Shown: positions 56,791-64,000 of the stretch, one piece after another | How positions within the stretch are numbered: the first letter of the stretch is position 1 | Layout: the number at the start of each line of letters is the position of its first letter | Assembly: GCF_026711005.1 (NCBI RefSeq) | Contig: NZ_JAPPVJ010000001.1 | Location: 434,001-498,000 of the forward strand | Reading direction: 5' to 3' | Source: Sphingobacterium sp. UT-1RO-CII-1 | GTDB lineage: Bacteria; Bacteroidota; Bacteroidia; Sphingobacteriales; Sphingobacteriaceae | DNA: 64,000 nt | Translations under genes and position numbers: made by a program | The notes under the pieces: model-generated | The model's input: the letters and a program-made list of their open reading frames with translations, nothing else | Told to the model about the DNA's origin: nothing | Databases searched by the model: none

Positions 56791-58056
56791 CTAATTATTT
56801 ATTCTAAACAACTGTATCGATCGAACATCCATAAAGTGGCCTTTATCATTACTATTAGTTGGCACAACGATAACCTTGTGATTTCCTGCAGGCAAAGACA
56901 CCTCCCCTATTTTTTCACGTCGAAAAGTCTCCCATGAACCTGATGTCTGAATTTTATGCACAATTTTATTCCCGCCAATATGAACACTCACCTCTTTACC
57001 AGCCTCTTCATCCGATATAGACCACTCTAACATCACCTTATAGCTTGCGGACTCAGGAACACTAATATTCCATACAACGGAATCCTGACTTGTCCACCAC
57101 CCATAGGCTTTCCAGTCGGGCATATACTCAATTTTTGGTCCATAGCCCCTTCCTAATGAAGCCTTCAGGTTTAGAGTACCTGCCACATTCTCTATTACAG
57201 GTAAAGGATCGGACTTTACTAAACGGCCATTAGTTCGTGTCGTTTCTACATAGCGTGCGACCTCTCCAACAGGCGCAGCCCATATGTCTGAATTATCATT
57301 GATATAAGTACATAACTTCTCTAAAAAATCTAATCTTGTCGTTTGACCATTTTTTTGAGGTCCAGTATCATGCCCAACTAAAACAAGCCATAAATTGTTG
57401 TCACGCGCATAATTAATCATGGGCATGATATCCTCAAAAGCTATGTCATCCATTTTTATTCCATTAACCTCTGCTAAATCTGCATAAAGAGGATCAACAG
57501 GGGCTTCATTCAACCAACCGCGCCCGGCAGTAAACAACTCTGCTATTAGAGGTACATAACTTTTTTTACCCTCTCCCTTCCCCACAAAAGTTTGTCCACA
57601 GGTATAAGCAAAGCTAACAGGAGTTACGCCTAATAAGTCCTTAATCTGTCTATTAGCATCAGTTAACTCTTTCCTCATACTGGTCAATGTATAAGACTCT
57701 AAAGAATTACTTCTCGACCATATAAAGTTCTCACTACACGGATGCACCAGTGTGTGATTTCCCATTTCATGTCCTTTTGCAACCGCATCTTTCCACCCAG
57801 AAAGATTCTTTTCTACAATAGACGGATGCACATAAAATGTTGCCTGTATGCCATGCTTATTAAAAAGAGGAATACCATGTTCTAGATTTGACAACCTTGA
57901 GTCATCAAAAGACAAACTAATTGCAAATTTTTTACCTTCAGGCCAAGGAAACTTTTCCTGACCTATCAATAAATTAGAAGATAAAAGGAGTAACCATACA
58001 ACTGATATCCGTAATATCATAACATCAAACACATGAAAAAACAAATTCATAATCAA
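56791..58056 (-). CDS. Secreted polysaccharide deacetylase with C-terminal beta domain
   Basis: A 421-residue NodB-fold deacetylase (CE4-like). The catalytic motif AISLSFDDSRLSN holds the Asp pair and MGNHTLVHPCSE the metal histidines. Residues about 285-421 form a second, beta-rich domain (SYKVMLEWSISDEEAG, VHIGGNKIVHK) like a carbohydrate-binding module. A signal peptide is clear if translation starts at the in-frame ATG at 58020 (MILRISVVWLLLLSSN); the longer start at 58056 adds 12 residues ahead of it. It probably removes acetyl groups from a glycan or glycoside outside the cytoplasm. Confidence 0.88.
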   Translation of the reverse strand: MIMNLFFHVFDVMILRISVVWLLLLSSNLLIGQEKFPWPEGKKFAISLSFDDSRLSNLEHGIPLFNKHGIQATFYVHPSIVEKNLSGWKDAVAKGHEMGNHTLVHPCSENFIWSRSNSLESYTLTSMRKELTDANRQIKDLLGVTPVSFAYTCGQTFVGKGEGKKSYVPLIAELFTAGRGWLNEAPVDPLYADLAEVNGIKMDDIAFEDIMPMINYARDNNLWLVLVGHDTGPQKNGQTTRLDFLEKLCTYINDNSDIWAAPVGEVARYVETTRTNGRLVKSDPLPVIENVAGTLNLKASLGRGYGPKIEYMPDWKAYGWWTSQDSVVWNISVPESASYKVMLEWSISDEEAGKEVSVHIGGNKIVHKIQTSGSWETFRREKIGEVSLPAGNHKVIVVPTNSNDKGHFMDVRSIQLFRINN

Positions 58057-58076
58057 TCTTTATAAAATACCACAAA

Positions 58077-58598
58077 TTACCAAGCTCTTTCTGTTGCACA
58101 TCCATCATATCTTCCTGGCACTAAATTAAACTTCATGAAAACCGATGTGCCAACTTCAGAGCTCGAAAATGCTGAAACAATCAGCTTTTTATACCTGACA
58201 TAAAATTCATGCTTCTCTGATTCTAGTATTTGGGTCGCTGACATCCATTCGTCAACAGAACTTTTCGCAAAATTCCCACCCAATTCTTCATAATAAAAAG
58301 AACGCAAACTCTTTAAATACCCCACATTTTCCTTTTGCTCTTCATCACTTAAACAATCATTATGAATCAGAACAATAAAAGAACCGACATCAGCCTCCCT
58401 CCCTCCAGGTGTATCTGTAGCAGGGATAATGATCTCAGCTAACTCATTCAAAAAAAATGCATCCTCAGCTGTAAGCAAAAACCCCTCATTGCTATCGTTG
58501 TTTTGCGTACAAGACACTGTAGAAATCAACCCTCCAACATTTAACGTAGCAAGTCCTAAAAACCACGTATTCAACTCAATAAATTTCCTGCGCTCCAT
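58077..58598 (-). CDS. Gluconate 2-dehydrogenase subunit 3-like protein
   Basis: A 173-residue small subunit of membrane-type sugar dehydrogenases. The N-terminus has twin arginines (MERRKF) and a hydrophobic stretch to Cys30, so it may carry the GMC partner through the Tat system. The conserved core is LNELAEIIIPATDTPGGREA (about residues 50-70), ending with the tryptophan of the tail TERAW. It lies 2 bases after the GMC gene. Such pairs (glucoside 3-dehydrogenase, gluconate 2-dehydrogenase) pass electrons to cytochromes or quinones. Confidence 0.9.
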   Translation of the reverse strand: MERRKFIELNTWFLGLATLNVGGLISTVSCTQNNDSNEGFLLTAEDAFFLNELAEIIIPATDTPGGREADVGSFIVLIHNDCLSDEEQKENVGYLKSLRSFYYEELGGNFAKSSVDEWMSATQILESEKHEFYVRYKKLIVSAFSSSEVGTSVFMKFNLVPGRYDGCATERAW

Positions 58599-58600
58599 AA

Positions 58601-60286
58601 TTATAAGTTTAGTTTTTTCATTTCACTGACAGCATAGTCCACTGCTCTAGCTGTTAATGCCATATAAGTTATTGAAGGTCCAGGAGTAGTACCTGACGAA
58701 CTCATAGCTGCAGCATCTGTTATAAACACATTAGGCACCTCATGCATTTGATTCCATTTATTCAGAACTGATGTTTTGGGATCTCGGCCCATCCTTGCTG
58801 TACCCGATTCATGGATACATTCTCCAGGAAGCTTCTCATTCAGATATGTACTTACATTTTTCAATCCTCCCGCCTCCAAAATTTCAGCTGCTGCGACCTG
58901 CATATCCGCTAACATTGCATACTCATTTTCCCTAAACTCACAATTAATATTAATAATGGGCATACCGAAGCGATCTTTCTTGTCTCTATCAAGAAAAATA
59001 TGATTTTCATTATAAGGTAAATGTTCTCCAAAACCAGTAATGCCCATTGACCAATTTTCTGAAGGGTCTAGCAACGCTTCTTTAAAACCTCTTCCAAATC
59101 CAGAAGACGCACCTTTTCTCCATCTACCCGCTCCCCCCTGAAAAGTATAGCCTCTCAAGAAGTCTTTATGTTTAGTCGCTTCGTTTAAGTTTCTAAATCG
59201 CGGAACAAAGATCCCTGTTGGTCGATTGCCGAAAGTAAATTTATCCTCAAAGCCCTCAAAATGTCCCGAAGCACCTCCACCGTAGGGCATATCCATCAAA
59301 TTTCTCCCGATTTGTCCACTAGTATTGCCGAGTCCTTCGGGGAAAGCCTCTGAAATTGAATTTAATAATATTGCAGCGGTATTAATAGCAGAAGAATTCA
59401 AGAAAATAATATTTGCAAAAAACTCTTCCGAAACCAACGTTTCTGTATCCACAATTCGTACACCTATAGCCTTTTTTTTCTCTTTATCATATAGTATTTC
59501 CTGCACCATAGAGTAAGGCCTTAACGTCATGTTACCCGTTGCTGCTGCAGCAGGCAAAGTTGCTGCATTACTAGAAAAATACCCCCCTAATGAACAAGCA
59601 TGCCCTGAATCACAACTCCCCTTATATTGACATGGACCACGGCTACCAATCTTTTGCGTTAGGTTTGCAGAACGGCCATGAATAATCATTCTTCCGTCAG
59701 CAAACTTTCCCTTTATACGCTTCGCAACTTCGGCTTCTACACAGTTCATAGGCATTGGTGGAAGAAAATTACCATCTGGCAAGTGGGGAAGCCCTTCTTT
59801 TGTTCCCGTTATTCCCACAAAAGACTCCACATAACTATACCAGGGCGCAATATCTTCATAACGAATAGGCCAGTCTACTCCATAACCATCCTTCAAATTA
59901 GCTTCAAAATCCCATTGACTTCTCCGGTAACTCTGTCTCCCCCAAATCAAACTTTTTCCACCAACTTGATTCCCCCTAACCCACTCAAAAGGTTTTACTT
60001 GCTCATAAGGCTGATCAGTATCTCGGATAAAATACTTTTGAGACCGTTCATTATAATTGTATACTTTACTTTGAATAGGATTATTTTCCCGAACTTCTCT
60101 TGTTACCCAACCCCGATAAGGTAACTCCCAAGGAGATTTAAGATCATCATAGTCGGCAACATGTCTCACGTCTCTACCCCGATCTAAGACAAGTGTTTTC
60201 AGTCCCTTCTCGCACAGCTCTTTGGCTGCCCAACCTCCACTTATACCTGTACCTATTACAATAGCATCATATGTGTATGTTTTCAT
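58601..60286 (-). CDS. GMC-family FAD sugar dehydrogenase, large subunit
   Basis: A 561-residue flavoprotein. FAD motif AIVIGTGISGGWAAKEL (residues 8-24), a cysteine-rich loop CQYKGSCDSGHACSLGG in mid-protein, and the C-terminal catalytic and FAD-binding region CIHESGTARMG, then AAAMSSSGTTPGPSITY. This layout is that of gluconate 2-dehydrogenase and glucoside 3-dehydrogenase large subunits. It has no signal of its own and likely travels with the subunit 3 protein. It would oxidise a sugar or glycoside, giving a 3-keto product or a lactone. First intact gene of its operon; the duplicated promoter region lies 265 bases upstream. Confidence 0.92.
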   Translation of the reverse strand: MKTYTYDAIVIGTGISGGWAAKELCEKGLKTLVLDRGRDVRHVADYDDLKSPWELPYRGWVTREVRENNPIQSKVYNYNERSQKYFIRDTDQPYEQVKPFEWVRGNQVGGKSLIWGRQSYRRSQWDFEANLKDGYGVDWPIRYEDIAPWYSYVESFVGITGTKEGLPHLPDGNFLPPMPMNCVEAEVAKRIKGKFADGRMIIHGRSANLTQKIGSRGPCQYKGSCDSGHACSLGGYFSSNAATLPAAAATGNMTLRPYSMVQEILYDKEKKKAIGVRIVDTETLVSEEFFANIIFLNSSAINTAAILLNSISEAFPEGLGNTSGQIGRNLMDMPYGGGASGHFEGFEDKFTFGNRPTGIFVPRFRNLNEATKHKDFLRGYTFQGGAGRWRKGASSGFGRGFKEALLDPSENWSMGITGFGEHLPYNENHIFLDRDKKDRFGMPIININCEFRENEYAMLADMQVAAAEILEAGGLKNVSTYLNEKLPGECIHESGTARMGRDPKTSVLNKWNQMHEVPNVFITDAAAMSSSGTTPGPSITYMALTARAVDYAVSEMKKLNL

Positions 60287-60322
60287 CTGTTTATAATTAT
60301 ATGTGGGTTAATGTTTTATTTT

Positions 60323-60550
60323 CTACCAAGACTTCATGTTTCCATCAAAATAATCAATAACTGATTGTATTAATGTATCACCTGCCCCCATCTCAAACGG
60401 TGTCACTATTGTCTCGTATCCACCCTTGGGAATCTCTTCATCTGTCATCAGATAACCTAGCCAGCCGTTTGTATATCCATAATAAAAAGTATAGGGAAAA
60501 GGAGAACGGTCGCGGATTTCATTAGAAATCTCACAAAAAAGTTCTAGCGG
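60323..60550 (-). pseudogene. C-terminal remnant of a neutral ceramidase-like gene
   Basis: 75 codons are open from the duplication junction to a TAG at 60323. The residues SPFPYTFYYGYTNGWLGYL, TDEEIPKGGYE and TPFEMGAGDTLIQS match the C-terminal end of neutral/alkaline (non-lysosomal) ceramidase-like proteins, which are normally over 400 residues. The 5' part is gone and the copied segment abuts at 60551. The captured start (60633) reads 29 codons into TAG at 60544 in another frame, so the remnant is not translated as a fusion. It sits 36 bases before the GMC gene. Confidence 0.8.
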
Positions 60551-60633
60551 GGCACTATACTGATTCCGACTAAAGCGATACCTGCTTTGCCAATAAAGTC
60601 TCTTCTTGATTGGTTTTTGATGTTTTTACTCAT
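60544..60633 (-). pseudogene. Truncated copy of the Gfo/Idh Tat signal
   Basis: Start codon and first 29 residues of the exported Gfo/Idh protein (SRRDFIGKAGIALVGI, one A-to-V change), then a stop created by the junction. A free Tat signal peptide could still be made from it. Confidence 0.85.
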
Positions 60634-60915
60634 AATATTTAACAGTTTATATTAAAGAATACTCGCGTTTATATAAGCGTCCGGCACTTAATATCATTGA
60701 ATATCAAATGCCTTCCCTCTATACCACATATGTATATTTAATAAATAGGTTTAATTACAAGTTTAAAGTTCAATGTTTTACGCGGGTAGATTTTACATCA
60801 ACTTAGCTTATTATTATAGGATATTAGCATTATTCGACATATTAAATCATCTGAACAATTGTGAAAAATAATACTAAGCATAGCCTACAATAAAAAAGAG
60901 CTTCTTAAAATATTA
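60551..60915. repeat. Segmental duplication, acceptor copy
   Basis: 365 bases about 97% identical to 52010-52375. Left edge: ends inside the ceramidase-like remnant. Right edge: ends in what was the loop of the SDR-operon terminator, whose second arm is missing here. It carries the whole presumed control region of the Gfo/Idh operon in the correct orientation to drive the GMC operon. No target-site repeats or transposase gene are visible at the edges. Confidence 0.95.
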
Positions 60916-60988
60916 TTTAATAATAGAAACTAGACACATTTATAATAACGAAAAAGGAGCAACTTCATTCAGATGCTCCTTTAATTTC
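60634..60988. other. Intergenic region made mostly of copied promoter DNA
   Basis: 355 bases without a gene. Bases 60634-60915 are the duplicated upstream region; 60916-60950 are AT-rich filler; 60951-60982 is the terminator of the propeller gene at 60989. Confidence 0.8.
60951..60982 (-). terminator. Terminator after the propeller-like gene
   Basis: On the minus strand AAAGGAGCA pairs with TGCTCCTTT across a 12-base loop and runs into T5, 6 bases after the stop at 60989. Confidence 0.88.
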
Positions 60989-62968
60989 TTACCTATCCAA
61001 AGGCTGATAACTCCACAAATCTACCCCATTTCGGAAATATATTTTTTCATCTTTTCCCAATAGAATCAGGGAAGCGTTGTCCCTAATTTTTTCGAGTTTT
61101 TTAGCCACCGCATCAAAACTATAAAGGCGGTCTGCTAAAGTAAAATATATCAGACCATTCGGATGATAAACTCCCATTCCGTTTCTCCAGATATGACTAG
61201 GATACTTCGCATATTCATACACCTTCAAAGTATATAGAACTTCCCTTCTATCAATATCATATTCAAATAATGTACCGTCTGCAAATCCCCAAACATTACC
61301 ATTCGGTCCTCTAAAAAGCCCCGATATTGACCAATAATCCGATATACTATCTGTCCACAATACTTTTTTCAAATGAGGATCCCATTCAAAAATCTTGCCT
61401 TTCTTTTCTGTCGGGTATATACCTAGACCACCGGAAATAGACGTACCTCCAATTATTTTCCCCTCATTATTAAGAAGTGATACGATAGACTGGTTATGAA
61501 TAATATTTTGAAAAATTTCTACAGAGTCATTAATAGTATTTAAATGAGTAATAGCACCTCCCAACTTTCCATATGGAGGCACCGTACCAAATAGGACCTC
61601 CTTGTTTTTTTTACGAATAGCAAGAGCGAATGGCCTATCTTGACCAGAAATCTCTCCGATAAACTTAGGATTCTCCTTCCCGATCTCCCAAGGCTTATTG
61701 ACATCATACGAGTACATCCGTGCTTTGGTATATATTCCAAAGTACATCTTTCCATCCATAGCGGTCATACCTTCTGTTTGATGCAAGCCTGGATATTCTT
61801 TATGTTCGTGGGTATAGGGATCAAAAGTACCGTGTTGACCAGCAAGATATCCAGCACTCCAAATTTTATCGTCTGGCCCCCAGAAGATAGATTGTATTAA
61901 AATAGGTGAGTTTGGAACATCCAACTCTTTCACGGCTGCAGTTCTCTGATCTACATCAACCAAATATACATTCTTACTGTTAGTAAATACCCGATATTTC
62001 CCTGGTCCTACCCATTCGCCGGCTTTACCTACTCCCTTGATCTTTACTAATTCAACAGGTTCAAGATTAGAATCTTCAAAGTCGAGTTCGAATACTCTTG
62101 ATCTAGCTGTATAATAAACCTTATTGGTATGAGGAGCTTTGACAATTGACTTTATATCAATAGCTGGCAACTTTAAAACTATTTGATCTTTTTGAATACT
62201 ATATACAAAAGACTTTATCGTCTTATTGCTATTTATGAAACCAAAGATCAAATCATCACCATTAACATCATAAACTATTTCCAAATCATAGACAAACTCT
62301 TCTAAATCCTCTTCATCTATAAGTAGACTAACCTTTTCTTGTGAAGCAGGGTCAAGCTTAATAAACTTCGCATTAGATCCAGTACCAGCATATATATGTT
62401 TATCTTTCTTATTAAAAATCAGACTTCTTGTATATTTTTCTCCAGTGTAAATAGGACCGTTGGAGACTTCGGTAAACCCATCATTTGGCCCATACTTAAA
62501 CACAAGTGCATCTGGATAAGTTCCACCATATATTTCACCATCTATTCCCGGATGCAAATCCCACACGACATTCTGATTGGGCAAAACTTTGCCTAGGTCT
62601 TTCAACGTATTATCTGCTACGTCAAATGCATAGATTTTCCCGTTACCGGCAATGTACAAGATATTATCTGTTGTTAATGTCATGTCCCATGAACCATCTG
62701 TGCCCACAAGAGCTGTGTCTAAGACCTTAACACCGCTTTGTATATCATAGCCTAAGAGTCTAGCTGGCATACCACGAACGACGGTGAATAAAAACTCCTT
62801 GCCAGCCTTATCTTTTACAAAATGACTCGCTTGAACAGCTTGTGCAAACACTTGCGGTCCATGATTCTGGAATTGTGCGTAACTATGCTCTATACATGAA
62901 AATAGTAATAACAGCGCGAAGTATAGTTTGGTAAAATATTTTAAAACTCTATTGATCTGCTCTTTCAT
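60989..62968 (-). CDS. Secreted beta-propeller protein, unknown function
   Basis: A 659-residue exported protein (signal about residues 1-31, ending HSYAQ). Most of it is beta-rich repeats like quinoprotein/WD40-type propellers: WDMTLTTDNILYIAGNGKIYAFD, then DGEIYGGTYPDALVFKYGP, KHIYAGTGSNAKFIKLDP and DGKMYFGIYTKARMYSYD-like blades about 45-60 residues apart. No enzyme motif is recognised. Its start codon overlaps the stop of the DUF4886 gene (TAATG), so both act together, perhaps on a glycan. Its terminator separates it from the GMC operon. Confidence 0.78.
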   Translation of the reverse strand: MKEQINRVLKYFTKLYFALLLLFSCIEHSYAQFQNHGPQVFAQAVQASHFVKDKAGKEFLFTVVRGMPARLLGYDIQSGVKVLDTALVGTDGSWDMTLTTDNILYIAGNGKIYAFDVADNTLKDLGKVLPNQNVVWDLHPGIDGEIYGGTYPDALVFKYGPNDGFTEVSNGPIYTGEKYTRSLIFNKKDKHIYAGTGSNAKFIKLDPASQEKVSLLIDEEDLEEFVYDLEIVYDVNGDDLIFGFINSNKTIKSFVYSIQKDQIVLKLPAIDIKSIVKAPHTNKVYYTARSRVFELDFEDSNLEPVELVKIKGVGKAGEWVGPGKYRVFTNSKNVYLVDVDQRTAAVKELDVPNSPILIQSIFWGPDDKIWSAGYLAGQHGTFDPYTHEHKEYPGLHQTEGMTAMDGKMYFGIYTKARMYSYDVNKPWEIGKENPKFIGEISGQDRPFALAIRKKNKEVLFGTVPPYGKLGGAITHLNTINDSVEIFQNIIHNQSIVSLLNNEGKIIGGTSISGGLGIYPTEKKGKIFEWDPHLKKVLWTDSISDYWSISGLFRGPNGNVWGFADGTLFEYDIDRREVLYTLKVYEYAKYPSHIWRNGMGVYHPNGLIYFTLADRLYSFDAVAKKLEKIRDNASLILLGKDEKIYFRNGVDLWSYQPLDR

Positions 62969-64000
62969 TACTTTTTAGATTCTGTAAAATACACGGCGTT
63001 AATAATTGCATTGGTTTTTTCCTCTGGTTCTGTGGCTTTAAAGTATATATACAGTTTACCTGATTTATCTGGTTTCAAATATGTCAGTTCTGTCATTTGG
63101 GTCTTATTAATACCCGGAGACACCAGCCTATTTATAACATTCCCTTCACTAATAGCATAAAGCTCAAAGGGGCTTTGATCGTCTTCAGTAGCAGAAAAAA
63201 AGGATAGATCATAATTCTTCTCTGCATTTAGATTTCCAATCTCTATAAACGGTCTGCCTTTTTCTTCGCCCTGCAACTCGACCAAAAAATAGGATTGTGA
63301 AACTTCTCTTGGCATTTTCACTGGAGTAGCAGTTCTCTTTGGACCATTTGCAGATCGCAAGGTAAAATCGTCTACTAATTTCAAATAAACTTTTGTTTTG
63401 CTGTTGTTATTATCGACCAATCCTGACAACATGGTATTATTTCTTTCAAATAAAAATGAGTTCCAGCCTGGCATCACTAAGTCTGCTCCAAAGTTTATTC
63501 GAATGGTATCGAAGTTGTTCTCTTCATTTTCTGACCAAGTAACTTCTATTGGACTCACCCCAAAGGGTTTTTTAACCGCCTGCAATGCAGCTTCTTTAGC
63601 TAATAAAGCCTGACTATTACTAAGATTAAAAGGTTTAAATTTATTCTGGCTTAAATCTCCAAAAACAGCCTCATACCAAGTACTCGCCGCTGTAAATCTT
63701 CCTATCCGTAAATCTAAGTGATAACCTTCACGAGTAAAATTATCGCCTATAGAACTGCTTCTTCCATTTTGTATTGCGGTACCTGTTGGAATAATAAAAT
63801 CGATCGGGATTATAGTAGCGACCTGTTTGCTTACATCTGCTATTTTAGTATACATTACTTCTTGATCCTTATTGTATCTTTCAAAATTTTTTGTTGTAGC
63901 ATTTTGCGCATATGCCCAGGTTTGATGAAAGGCGTATTTAACTGTTGGAACAGGGTAGTTTTCTTTTACATACTCGAATAGCTTGGGAAGATCTCGTTGT
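62968..64000 (-). CDS. DUF4886-containing protein, N-terminus off the window
   Basis: The frame is open to the window end, so the 344 codons seen are the C-terminal part; the ATG at 63855 is internal. The stretch TVKYAFHQTWAYAQNA, then IIPTGTAIQNGRSSSIGD and TREGYHLDLRIGRFTAAS, is typical of DUF4886, an SGNH-hydrolase-like family: the His and Asp in the last motif would be catalytic. An added beta domain of about 170 residues follows. A secreted esterase acting on a substituted glycan is plausible but not shown. It overlaps the propeller gene by 1 base. Confidence 0.82.
   Translation of the reverse strand, partial: QRDLPKLFEYVKENYPVPTVKYAFHQTWAYAQNATTKNFERYNKDQEVMYTKIADVSKQVATIIPIDFIIPTGTAIQNGRSSSIGDNFTREGYHLDLRIGRFTAASTWYEAVFGDLSQNKFKPFNLSNSQALLAKEAALQAVKKPFGVSPIEVTWSENEENNFDTIRINFGADLVMPGWNSFLFERNNTMLSGLVDNNNSKTKVYLKLVDDFTLRSANGPKRTATPVKMPREVSQSYFLVELQGEEKGRPFIEIGNLNAEKNYDLSFFSATEDDQSPFELYAISEGNVINRLVSPGINKTQMTELTYLKPDKSGKLYIYFKATEPEEKTNAIINAVYFTESKK

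Noticed and set aside
59678..60124. A 148-codon plus-strand frame
   Set aside because: Antisense to the GMC dehydrogenase; composition is not protein-like.
60551..60915. The copied segment as an insertion sequence or MITE
   Set aside because: It has no terminal inverted repeats, no target-site duplication and no transposase, and its edges fall inside a gene and inside a terminator loop.

Overview
The window is AT-rich Bacteroidota DNA, most likely Sphingobacteriaceae (Pedobacter/Sphingobacterium-like). Signs of this are a SusC-type TonB-dependent receptor, the split ATP synthase layout (atpD-atpC alone), a TTTG-N19-TAnnTTTG promoter of the Bacteroidota type before atpD, the fused rhamnulose-1-phosphate aldolase/dehydrogenase, and many secreted or lipoprotein sugar enzymes. 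No rRNA, tRNA, CRISPR array, insertion sequence or phage gene was seen.

Layout. (1) 1-8.3 kb, minus strand: the 5' part of a susC gene, then a secreted FG-GAP/VCBS protein, an FGGY sugar kinase and a fused aldolase/short-chain dehydrogenase, which together look like an L-rhamnose (deoxyhexose) module. (2) 8.6-15.7 kb: a lipoprotein that fuses a glucose-dehydrogenase-like propeller, HEAT repeats and cytochrome c; a small membrane protein; and two secreted M14 carboxypeptidase paralogues, one of which has lost catalytic residues. (3) 15.9-17.8 kb: atpD and atpC. (4) 18.1-32.3 kb: a branched-chain amino acid supra-operon, ilvE-ilvD-ilvB-ilvN-DinB-ilvC-leuC-leuD-ABC ATPase-leuB-leuA, then a terminator and ilvA. 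It covers all steps from threonine/pyruvate to Ile, Val and Leu. (5) 32.3-32.7 kb: a small unrecognised gene split by an 11-base G tract. (6) 33.3-37.1 kb: class Ib ribonucleotide reductase (thioredoxin-like, nrdI, nrdE, nrdF). (7) 37.3-39.1 kb: a secreted M60-type metallopeptidase.

(8) 39.2-60.3 kb: about 20 tightly packed minus-strand genes for oxidative sugar catabolism. The operon led by a Tat-exported Gfo/Idh/MocA oxidoreductase (52.1 to 41.6 kb, perhaps on to 39.2 kb) adds a DUF1080 protein, an OMPDC/UlaD-like decarboxylase, a zinc alcohol dehydrogenase, an SDR, two xylose-isomerase-like TIM barrels, a PfkB kinase, a metallo-beta-lactamase-fold hydrolase, an MFS permease and an SMP-30 lactonase. 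The second operon (60.3 to 52.5 kb) has a GMC oxidoreductase with its gluconate-dehydrogenase-type small subunit, a polysaccharide deacetylase, an exported TIM barrel, an IlvD/Edd dehydratase and two SDRs. My reading is that a sugar or glycoside is oxidised in the periplasm (3-keto chemistry), taken up, converted to sugar acids, and fed to central metabolism by dehydration and/or kinase-plus-decarboxylase steps.

The most striking structural feature is a 366-bp segment (52010-52375) copied to 60551-60915. It carries the promoter region and first 29 codons of the Gfo/Idh gene. The copy has replaced the 5' part of a ceramidase-like gene and now sits upstream of the GMC operon, so both operons may share one control region. 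(9) 61.0-64.0 kb: a secreted propeller-like protein and the C-terminal part of a DUF4886 protein that runs off the window.
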